From positions 1 to 11,451 of the forward strand of contig JAQGHZ010000581.1 of the NCBI GenBank assembly GCA_028291485.1: a stretch of 11,451 bases of DNA, read 5' to 3'. Positions 1 to 6,214 of the stretch are shown piece after piece (the stretch's first letter is position 1; each line of letters starts with the position of its first letter). The DNA comes from Rubritepida sp. (GTDB lineage: Bacteria; Pseudomonadota; Alphaproteobacteria; Acetobacterales; Acetobacteraceae). The position numbers were made by a program, and so were the translations under genes. The notes under the pieces were generated by a model. The model had not been told where the DNA came from. It worked only from the letters and a program-made list of their open reading frames with translations, and did not search any database.

Positions 1-479
1 TGACGGTACAGTTCCTCAACGACGCCTGGGGCGGCACTTCCGACACCGACCGCAACCTCCATGTCGAGAGCGTGCTGGTGAATGGGGCCGCCACCGGCCA
101 GCAGCAAACCCTGTTCACCGCAGGCGAAGCCACTTTCAGCTTCGGGCATGATGTTCCGACGCCGGATGTGCTGCGGGTCTCTGTCTCTGAGGATGCCTGG
201 GGCGGCGACGCCGCATTCCTGCTCTTCGTGGACGGCGTGCAGATGGGCCAGCATGTGGCCACCGCGTCGCATGCGGCCGGCGAGGCGAGCGTCCTGGAGT
301 TCCATGGCGATTTCGGGGGTGGAGGCCATGAGCTGGCGGTCCGCTTCCTGAACGACGCCTGGGGCGGCACCGCTGGGACCGACCGCAATCTCTATGTGGA
401 GAAGGTGGAGCTCAACGGGGCCGACCAGCATCATCAGGCTGCGTTGATGACCAGCGGAGACGCCATCTTCGCGTTCTGA
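1..479 (+). CDS. C-terminal part of a CBM60-like carbohydrate-binding repeat protein (5' truncated)
   Basis: The reading frame is already open at base 3 and ends with TGA at 477-479, so the start lies outside the window. About 158 residues are visible. They contain one complete module of roughly 100 residues and the end of a preceding one. Each module ends with FLNDAWGGT, a short spacer, then TDRNL(H/Y)VE and NG, and the complete module has an earlier EDAWGGD plus FVDG. This pattern resembles the calcium-dependent xylan-binding CBM60 family (Pfam CBM_60). The modules repeat every 111 residues without gaps, and the chain stops 21 residues into a third repeat, at DAIFAF. That hydrophobic end with an acidic residue before it is compatible with a type I secretion C-terminus, but this is inference. 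A catalytic domain, if any, would lie upstream. The family assignment is moderately sure; the substrate is unknown. The gene is followed by a strong terminator. Confidence 0.75.
   Translation, partial: TVQFLNDAWGGTSDTDRNLHVESVLVNGAATGQQQTLFTAGEATFSFGHDVPTPDVLRVSVSEDAWGGDAAFLLFVDGVQMGQHVATASHAAGEASVLEFHGDFGGGGHELAVRFLNDAWGGTAGTDRNLYVEKVELNGADQHHQAALMTSGDAIFAF
3..143 (+). repeat. Tandem protein-coding repeat, copy 1 (period 333 bp)
   Basis: This stretch encodes the end of one CBM60-like module plus its linker. It aligns without gaps to 336-476, exactly 333 bp (111 codons) downstream. DNA identity is highest over FLNDAWGGT and TDRNL and lower in the linker, which suggests an older internal duplication rather than a recent one. 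Confidence 0.75.
336..476 (+). repeat. Tandem protein-coding repeat, copy 2, ending at the stop codon
   Basis: This is the second copy of the 111-codon periodic unit. The linker NGADQHHQAAL..DAIFAF matches NGAATGQQQTL..EATFSF of the first copy position for position. The stop codon falls exactly where the next module would begin, so the protein ends with a repeat stub. Confidence 0.75.
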
Positions 480-503
480 TCCAAGGACTTCTCCAGGAAT
501 TTC

Positions 504-539
504 GCGCGGACCGGGTTCTCCCGGCCCGCGCTTTTTTTT
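504..539 (+). terminator. Rho-independent terminator of the CBM60-like gene
   Basis: A 12-bp GC-rich stem (504-515 with 520-531) has a single A/C mismatch and a TTCT loop, and is followed directly by eight T residues (532-539). It starts 25 bases after the stop codon. This is a textbook intrinsic terminator for plus-strand transcription. Confidence 0.93.
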
Positions 540-924
540 AACGCCCGCCCACAGGGGTAGATTCCGCACTTTCGCATTTGATGACTGCGCATTTTACAAC
601 CGAAGCGCGAAATCCAGCCAAGCCAATTCGGAAGAGTGCCCTGAAGGCTGCTGTGGCATGAGTATATTCCGACCCTGCCTTGGTGTTTGGTTTTTAGGTA
701 ATTTTCTCAGCATCAGACGTGCCGACGGGAGGCGGATCCAAGCGGATGGAAGACAATATCGTTTCAGTCCTGATTTATTTTCAGGAAACATAATTTAAAA
801 ACTGCATAGAAATGGCGGTCGTTTTACTTCTGTAGTGATCCTCCCCATACGCTGCTAAATTATCCGTCAGCTTTACTCACAGGATGAATATTTCGACCGG
901 GTCCTTTCTTTCTGGGAGATAAAA
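540..924. other. Intergenic region, AT-richer, no supported gene
   Basis: These 385 bases have visibly lower GC than the flanking genes and hold no reading frame with coding character. The one minus-strand frame of 65 codons at 594-791 has no family resemblance. The promoter of the downstream HTH gene presumably lies here, in the AT-rich part around 780-900, but no -35/-10 pair at good spacing could be chosen with confidence. Confidence 0.6.
914..918 (+). promoter_or_regulatory. Ribosome binding site of the XRE regulator
   Basis: GGGAG lies six bases before the ATG at 925. This supports that start over the in-frame downstream alternatives and gives the 160-residue product, including a non-conserved N-terminal extension before the HTH. 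Confidence 0.7.
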
Positions 925-1407
925 ATGCTTGTGAATGCAAAATCTGGAACGGCAGAGGGGCATGGCGTCCCCATCCTCGGGCGGCAGACGCCTCTGGATG
1001 AACCCCTGGGCCTCAACAGCCGGGCGCCGACCTCCGCGGATGCCGGTGTCGGCGTGCGTATCAAGCAGCTTCGCCGGGCCGCCGGCCGAACCCAGAAGCA
1101 GATCGCCAACGCGATCGGCGTGACCGGCGCTCAGTTCCACCGCTACGAGACCGGTGCGACCCGAGTGGCTGCCAGCCGCCTCCTGGCCATCGCCGCGGCG
1201 CTCGGAACGAGGCCGGAAGCGCTGATCGGGATCCAGAAGCCGCCCTCGGCGCCGTCGCCTCTCGATGGTGCCGCAACGGACGACCTTGTCGAACTCGTCG
1301 AGGCCTATACCGCGATCAGCGATCCCCGCCGCCGGCACGCTCTCATCGCCTTCGCCCGCGTCGTCGCGCGCGGACCGCTGCCGGACGAACAACCCGCCAC
1401 CGACTAG
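925..1407 (+). CDS. XRE-family helix-turn-helix transcriptional regulator
   Basis: The 160-residue protein is a probable DNA-binding repressor. Residues about 43-97 form the Cro/C1-type HTH: GVRIKQLRRAAGRTQKQIA, then GVTGAQFHRYETGATR, then SRLLAIAAALG, which are the expected helices of the family including the RYE(T/N)G segment. Residues 1-40 are an apparently disordered leader. Residues 118-150 form a second helical segment (DDLVELVEAY, DPRRRHALIAFARVVA) seen in many short alphaproteobacterial XRE regulators and possibly used for dimerisation. There is no peptidase or metabolite-binding domain. The start is supported by a GGGAG site. The gene is convergent with the giant regulator on the minus strand, from which it is separated by two hairpins. 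Target genes cannot be told from the sequence. The class is sure; the specific function is unknown. Confidence 0.88.
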   Translation: MLVNAKSGTAEGHGVPILGRQTPLDEPLGLNSRAPTSADAGVGVRIKQLRRAAGRTQKQIANAIGVTGAQFHRYETGATRVAASRLLAIAAALGTRPEALIGIQKPPSAPSPLDGAATDDLVELVEAYTAISDPRRRHALIAFARVVARGPLPDEQPATD

Positions 1408-1454
1408 AGAGCGATCCGCGGAGGTGGAACCACCAAAGCGGTGAATTGCTCTCT
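1406..1454. repeat. Imperfect palindrome overlapping the XRE stop codon
   Basis: Outer arms of 7 bp (1406-1412 with 1448-1454) enclose a CCGC/GCGG step and an inner GGTGG-AA-CCACC hairpin (1423-1434). The element begins on the XRE stop codon. No T run follows on either strand. Its shape resembles dispersed extragenic palindromes; whether it is multicopy cannot be seen in this window. Confidence 0.5.
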
Positions 1455-1462
1455 CAGCAAAG

Positions 1463-1502
1463 TCCTGGACCAGGATCCATCTTCTTGGATCATGGTCCAG
1501 GA
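1463..1502. terminator. Long hairpin between convergent genes, possible bidirectional terminator
   Basis: Two 17-base arms (1463-1479 and 1486-1502) are complementary except for one position and are separated by a six-base loop, TCTTCT. The hairpin sits between the ends of the convergent XRE and giant-regulator genes, where a bidirectional terminator is expected. There is no clear U tract (the sequence continues AAAAG on the plus strand and CTTTG on the minus strand), so termination is inferred from position and stem strength. It may instead be part of a mobile palindromic repeat together with 1406-1454. Confidence 0.45.
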
Positions 1503-1625
1503 AAAGTCTCGGCCGAAGGCAGGCCGTGCGACTGCGAATCCGGTGCCAGGTGGGCCGGACTCGCTCCGCCCGAGCGGTTCGCGTACGGATCCTTCGCGGT
1601 TCGCACACGGGTTCTTAACTGCATC

Positions 1626-1641
1626 GCCGGCAAGGGCCGGC
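1626..1641 (-). terminator. Short GC hairpin just after the giant regulator gene
   Basis: GCCGGC-AAGG-GCCGGC lies five bases beyond the minus-strand stop codon. No T run follows it, so it is at best a weak terminator or an RNA 3'-end stabiliser. Confidence 0.3.
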
Positions 1642-1645
1642 CCGG

Positions 1646-4600
1646 TCAGGGCGAAGCCATGACGATCCGAATCAACTCCGGCAGCGAACGGGCCCCGAGC
1701 TTGGCCATGATGGTCGCGCGGTGGTTTTCCACCGTGCGCTGACTGAGATTCAGGTCGGCCGCGATAATCTTGTTGGGCGCGCCCGCGATGACGCGGTCCA
1801 GGATCTCGCGCTGACGCGGCGTAAGACTTGCGAGCCGAACGGATTGCTCCGTCCGCGAGGCCTGCTGCCGGGCGCCGGCCGCCGCCCTCACCGCCCCTTT
1901 CTCCAGGCTGCGCAGCAGCGTCTCGTTGTGGATGGGCTTTTTCAGGAAGTCGATCGCCCCCGCCGAGATGGCGCTGACGGCGAGGCGGATATCGCCCTGA
2001 CCTGCGACCATGATCGTCGGCAGCCGGCCGGCATGCGGCCGCAGCGCGTTGAGCAGTTCCATCCCGTTCAGCCCGGTCATGCCCCAGTCCGCCAGCACGC
2101 AGCCGCGGCGTTCGGGCGTGTCGGCCTCCAGAAACGCCTGCGCGCTGGCGAAGGTCTCGACGCGCCATCCGAGGCTCTTCAGCCATTCGGCGACGTCGTG
2201 CAGTTCCGTGCCGTCCTCCACGATGAAGACGTTGCCGTGCAGCCCACCCTCCGGCGCGACCGCGGAGGGGCGCAGGCGCGGCACCCGGCGGCGAACCCGC
2301 TCCAACAGCGCCCCGGGCTCGATGTTCCGCGGCGCATGCTCGAAATCCGCCGCGGCAATCTCCTGCAGTGCAGGCGCGAAGAGTTCCCCGGAGAGGAGGA
2401 TGACCGCTGGGGGCCGATCCTCCTGCGCCAGGGCGATGTGCCGTACGAGGTCGAGTCCGTTGGCGCGCCCTGGCGGGCCGTGGCTGGCGATGACGAGGGC
2501 CGGCGGATGCTCGAGCGCGAGCGCCATCGCCTGCGCCGCGTCGGTGGCCACAATCACAGCATAGCCGTCCTCCTCCAGCAGGAGGCGCACGGTGCCGGCG
2601 ATCTCCAGGGCCTCTTCGACGATCAGGATCGGGCGCTGCACTTCTTGCGCCCCGCCGGCCGGGATGGCTGCCACCCCGGCCGGCAGGTCGATCAGGAAAA
2701 CCGGCTCGCCCCCTGCCCGCGTCTCGATGCGGATCGGATGCCCGAGCAGTTCGGCCAGCCGCCGCGCCACGTCGAGCCCGAGGCGGAACGCCTCGTCCCC
2801 CTCGGTCCGCCGCTGCCCGTCCAGCGGCTCCTCGAAGATGGCGCGCAGCAGCGGCGAAGACAGCTGGAGCCCGCCCCCCCAGACCTCGAGGCGCAGCCGG
2901 TCCCCGCGCCTTCGGCAACCGACCAGGATCCGCCCCCGCGTCATGTGCCGCAACAGAACTGCGATCAGGTGGCGCAGCGCCTGCCGCAGCAGCCTTGGAT
3001 CGGTGAGCACGGGGCGATCGCAGCCGACGACCCGCCATTTCAGGCCACTGGCGCGGGCAATGTCGCCGACGTCCCGCTCCAGCCCCGCCAGGAGCGGGCC
3101 GACGGAAAAGGCGGCGAAGCCGGGCTGCAGAAGGCCGAGGTCGAGCTGCGCACCGTCGTGCAGCGCGTCCAGGACGGCCGCCATCCGTCGGATCGCGGCC
3201 TCTCCCCCTCGCGCCGCCGGAACCGCGGTGCTGCCCGCCCCGGCCGGCTCTCCCTTCGGCGCGGTCACCTCCTGCAGGGATTGGCGCAGATCCTGCGCGG
3301 CCGCCGCCAGCAGCCGCGAGCGCTCGCGGGCCGTGCGCTCCGCCAGGGTCCGGGCATTCTCCAGCCCGGTGATGAGCTGCACCCGGTCCGTGATGTCCCC
3401 CACCACCAGCAGGGTCCGCCCCGGCGGCATGCGAAAGGCGCCGACCCGCAGCGTTCTGGGGCCGAGGCCCGGAAGCGCCGCCTGGACGACGCAATCCTCC
3501 AGCTTCTCGACCGTGTCGTCCCGGCTGGTGAGGAAGGAGGCGATCGGCGGCGCCGTCCGCAGGATGGGGCCGACCAGCAGCCGCAGCGCATTCTCGTCCG
3601 CAGGCCCGAAAAGGGCGCGGAAGGGCTCGTTCGCGAAGACCACGTGCAGGCTGGTGTCGAGCACCACGAGCGGTCGCCTCAGCGTGCGCACGATGTCCGA
3701 AGTCAGGCTCTGCCTCGCTTCCGCACGGACAGCCGCCGCCTTGGTTTCGGAAATATCGGTATAGGTGATCGTGACGCCGCCGACGGTGGCGTCATCTTCG
3801 ACGACGGGGTGGATGCGGCGCAGGAGCCAGGCACCATCCGCATCCTGCAGCTCACGGGCCCTGGGTTCGAGCGTCGCAAGCACCATCCGGGCCTCATCGA
3901 GCAGGCCAGGATCGCTGATCGTGGGCGCGATATCGGCGAGCGGCCGGCCGATGTCGCTGGCGATGATGCGGAAGGGCAGCCTCGGCGACGAGGTGAAGAA
4001 GCGGATGTTGAGGTCACGATCGAGAAAGGCGGTCGCGATGCCCGACCCCTCCAGGATGCTCCGCAGCTCGCGCGCCGCATGGCGATCGTGCTGCAGCGCC
4101 AGCCGCAGCTCGGAAGTGCTGGCGACGAACTCGGCGTTCCGGCTCGTCAGCTCTTCGCGCGTGGCCGCCAGTTCCTCCCGCTGGTCCCTCGCCTCCTCCT
4201 GGCTCAGCTCCGTCGCGAGGCGCGCCGTCACCAGATCGCCCCGGGCGGCTTCGAGTTCGCGATGGAGAGCCTCGATCTCCACCTGCTGACCGGCGATCAC
4301 CGCATCTCTCGAAAAATCGGTGGATGCGGCGCCGGCGGTCGCCGCCGGCATCTCCTGGAAGCTGACCAGCAGCAGTTCCTGCTGGCGCCGGATCGGCTGC
4401 ACCCGCAGGCTTACGGACAGGTCGGCTGTCGGATGCGACGCCACGACACGGGCGGTTTCTCCCGTCAGACGCGCCTCCGCGACGGCCACCCCCATGGCAT
4501 GGCGAAGCCATGGCGCCACGAGGGTCAGCAGCCAGCCCCCCGGCACGTCCGTGGAAATGTCGGCGAAACGCTCGACGGCACCGATCATTCCCACCACCCA

Positions 4601-5947
4601 GCCCACAGCGTCCACCAGCAGGCTTGGCGGCACGAAGGCCTCCACCGCAGCCTCGCGGGCGAGCCCTGCCAGTTCCGCGACCGCCTCCGGCGCGGACGGC
4701 TCGCCGGCCGCCGTGCCGTTCGGCTGGCCCTGCTGGCGCCGATAGGCGCCCGGCATCGAGGAGAAAGGGGTGGAGGAGAACGGCGCCGGGAAGATCGACG
4801 CCAGGCCGGCCTCGGCGAGCCCATCCGGTACCGGGCCATCGAGGATCAGCAGACCCGAGGTTCTGAGCGCGCCGTGAAAGGCGCCCAGCATGGGGAGCCG
4901 CACCGCCGCCGGCAGCTCCGCCAGTGATCCCTGGTGGATGATGAGGTCGAGACCCGGAAAGGGCGGATCCCTGAGCGGATCCAGCACGCTGAACACCACC
5001 GCCCTGCGAAGCTCCGGCACCACGCGCCAGCCGCCGTCCTCCGCCTCCCCAAGATACGGCTCGAGAGAGTCCTGCACTGCGTGGAACGCCGCATCAGGCC
5101 GGTAGATCCCCTCCCGGGCCTGCGCGATGGCCGCTGCGTCGGCATCGGACGCGAAGATGGCTGGAGGGTTGACTGCGCCCGCATCCAGGCAAGCCCCCAG
5201 CATCATCGCGGCGATGGCGTAAGCCTGCTCTCCCGTGCCGCAGCCGACGATCCAGATACGGATCGGGCGATCGGGCGCTTCCCTCAGGACCTGCGGGAAA
5301 TAGCGGTGGCGCAGGGCCGCAAACCATCGCGCGGGGTCGAACGGGGCGCGGCCCAGCGCGTCCGCGACCAGCCGTGGGATGGACACCTGCGGCTGGCCCA
5401 GCGCCCGGGCGATCGCACTCGGGCTCGCCTCTTCCGCGACAAACACCTGCCCGCCCGCCTGCCGGATGGCAGCAAGACCCGGGGTGCCGGGATGCTCCGC
5501 CAGAACAACCGCGCCGGCACGCCGGCCTTCGTCAGCGGCGAGCACCCGCAGGAAGTGATCGAACCGGGCTTCCGCATCGGCCGCCCCGTTTCCGCCCGGC
5601 CCGTTTCCGCCCGGTCCTGGGGCGGCGTCGAGACGAAGGATTCCTCCTTCGATTCCCAGCCAGCCCTCCGTCGGTGCCAGATGAAGTTGATTCGGCAGGA
5701 CTGGTGCGCCGGCCGCCGCCGGGATCACGGACAGAACGCTGCGAGCGGCGAGAAGGTCCCTCACCTGCCCCTCGCTCAGCCCGCCCTCCGGGAGGAACAG
5801 GACGAAGCCCAGGCCGGAGCCGAAGGGCAGCCCCGCGACGAACGACGCCGCCTGCTCATGGCTGGTCGCGTGCAGACCTACAATGCCGGCGGCCCAAACG
5901 GCCTCGACCTGCCGTTCCATCTCGGCATTCGGGTCCGCGTTCGACAT
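1646..5947 (-). CDS. Giant CheB/CheR-PAS-histidine-kinase-like hybrid fused to a FixJ-type response regulator (degenerate catalytic sites)
   Basis: A 1433-residue soluble protein if the ATG at 5947 is used. An in-frame TTG at 5989 would add 14 residues; neither start has a strong ribosome site (AGGTGG lies 12 bases before the ATG). Domains in order: CheB methylesterase-like 16-190; CheR methyltransferase-like 207-376 with the SAM motif GCGTGE at 235-240 and RDPPF at 326-330; PAS-like linker 426-534; coiled coil 551-631 (REELAATREELTSRNAEF); PAS_10-type 629-736; PAS 747-856; HisKA-like 866-936; HATPase-like 951-1090; receiver 1105-1226; receiver 1238-1356; LuxR/FixJ HTH 1371-1431 (SLTPRQREIL, SQRTVENHRATIMAKLGARS). 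By eye alignment the CheB Ser and His, the CheR CRN motif, the kinase His (Gln885), the N-box Asn (Val997), the G1 Asp (Gly1024) and the first receiver's Asp (Ser1155) are replaced. Asp1287 of the last receiver is kept. It is probably a transcription factor controlled by a non-catalytic sensor scaffold. No membrane segment is seen. Domain order is sure; function is inferred. Confidence 0.9.
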   Translation of the reverse strand: MSNADPNAEMERQVEAVWAAGIVGLHATSHEQAASFVAGLPFGSGLGFVLFLPEGGLSEGQVRDLLAARSVLSVIPAAAGAPVLPNQLHLAPTEGWLGIEGGILRLDAAPGPGGNGPGGNGAADAEARFDHFLRVLAADEGRRAGAVVLAEHPGTPGLAAIRQAGGQVFVAEEASPSAIARALGQPQVSIPRLVADALGRAPFDPARWFAALRHRYFPQVLREAPDRPIRIWIVGCGTGEQAYAIAAMMLGACLDAGAVNPPAIFASDADAAAIAQAREGIYRPDAAFHAVQDSLEPYLGEAEDGGWRVVPELRRAVVFSVLDPLRDPPFPGLDLIIHQGSLAELPAAVRLPMLGAFHGALRTSGLLILDGPVPDGLAEAGLASIFPAPFSSTPFSSMPGAYRRQQGQPNGTAAGEPSAPEAVAELAGLAREAAVEAFVPPSLLVDAVGWVVGMIGAVERFADISTDVPGGWLLTLVAPWLRHAMGVAVAEARLTGETARVVASHPTADLSVSLRVQPIRRQQELLLVSFQEMPAATAGAASTDFSRDAVIAGQQVEIEALHRELEAARGDLVTARLATELSQEEARDQREELAATREELTSRNAEFVASTSELRLALQHDRHAARELRSILEGSGIATAFLDRDLNIRFFTSSPRLPFRIIASDIGRPLADIAPTISDPGLLDEARMVLATLEPRARELQDADGAWLLRRIHPVVEDDATVGGVTITYTDISETKAAAVRAEARQSLTSDIVRTLRRPLVVLDTSLHVVFANEPFRALFGPADENALRLLVGPILRTAPPIASFLTSRDDTVEKLEDCVVQAALPGLGPRTLRVGAFRMPPGRTLLVVGDITDRVQLITGLENARTLAERTARERSRLLAAAAQDLRQSLQEVTAPKGEPAGAGSTAVPAARGGEAAIRRMAAVLDALHDGAQLDLGLLQPGFAAFSVGPLLAGLERDVGDIARASGLKWRVVGCDRPVLTDPRLLRQALRHLIAVLLRHMTRGRILVGCRRRGDRLRLEVWGGGLQLSSPLLRAIFEEPLDGQRRTEGDEAFRLGLDVARRLAELLGHPIRIETRAGGEPVFLIDLPAGVAAIPAGGAQEVQRPILIVEEALEIAGTVRLLLEEDGYAVIVATDAAQAMALALEHPPALVIASHGPPGRANGLDLVRHIALAQEDRPPAVILLSGELFAPALQEIAAADFEHAPRNIEPGALLERVRRRVPRLRPSAVAPEGGLHGNVFIVEDGTELHDVAEWLKSLGWRVETFASAQAFLEADTPERRGCVLADWGMTGLNGMELLNALRPHAGRLPTIMVAGQGDIRLAVSAISAGAIDFLKKPIHNETLLRSLEKGAVRAAAGARQQASRTEQSVRLASLTPRQREILDRVIAGAPNKIIAADLNLSQRTVENHRATIMAKLGARSLPELIRIVMASP

Positions 5948-6149
5948 ATCAATCTGCGGCCACCTGGAGTTTGCCCCCCCTCTGTCCAACTCACGCTACG
6001 CCCAAGTATCAAAAAATTCCACATCAAATGTTATTTAGAGCTCTCCCTACCTTCATCTTCCTTTTGGGCCTCTGCACCTAGCTTATATCGCCCTACATTT
6101 GCTGGCCTTTCGCCTGGGGCGCAAAACATCGACCGCGTATCATAGGGTG

Positions 6150-6194
6150 CGGCACGACGCCGGCTGGAAGTCTCCGCAATCTAGGGTCGTGCCG
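6150..6194. repeat. Inverted repeat downstream of the HlyD-type gene
   Basis: Perfect 9-bp arms CGGCACGAC (6150-6158) and GTCGTGCCG (6186-6194) are separated by 27 bases, about 20 bases beyond the minus-strand stop of the adaptor gene. No T run follows. It could mark the end of the secretion operon. The remaining gap (about 5990-6149) is AT-rich and must contain the promoter of the giant regulator, but no convincing -35/-10 pair could be picked. Confidence 0.4.
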
Positions 6195-6214
6195 GCGAAG
6201 GCGGGAGCCGGACC

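Noticed and set aside
3..476. RTX (GGxGxDxxx) calcium-binding repeats
   Set aside because: The Gly/Asp-rich repeats are DAWGG/TDRNL modules with 111-residue periodicity, not nonapeptide RTX repeats.
594..791. Minus-strand frame of 65 codons in the AT-richer gap
   Set aside because: No ribosome site, no family resemblance, and it lies between a terminator and a promoter region.
877..1608. Minus-strand frame of 243 codons opposite the XRE gene
   Set aside because: The plus-strand frame has a clear HTH and a ribosome site; the antisense translation is Arg-rich and runs through both intergenic hairpins.
1404..3494. Minus-strand frame of 696 codons in another phase
   Set aside because: Low-complexity Gly/Ala/Arg/Pro translation overlapping the genuine PAS/kinase/receiver frame; no domain and no start context.
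1721..4927. Open frame of 1068 codons on the plus strand
   Set aside because: It lies wholly antisense to the giant regulator, is rich in Arg/Gln/Pro/Ala without any domain, and follows from the high-GC codon bias of the true gene.
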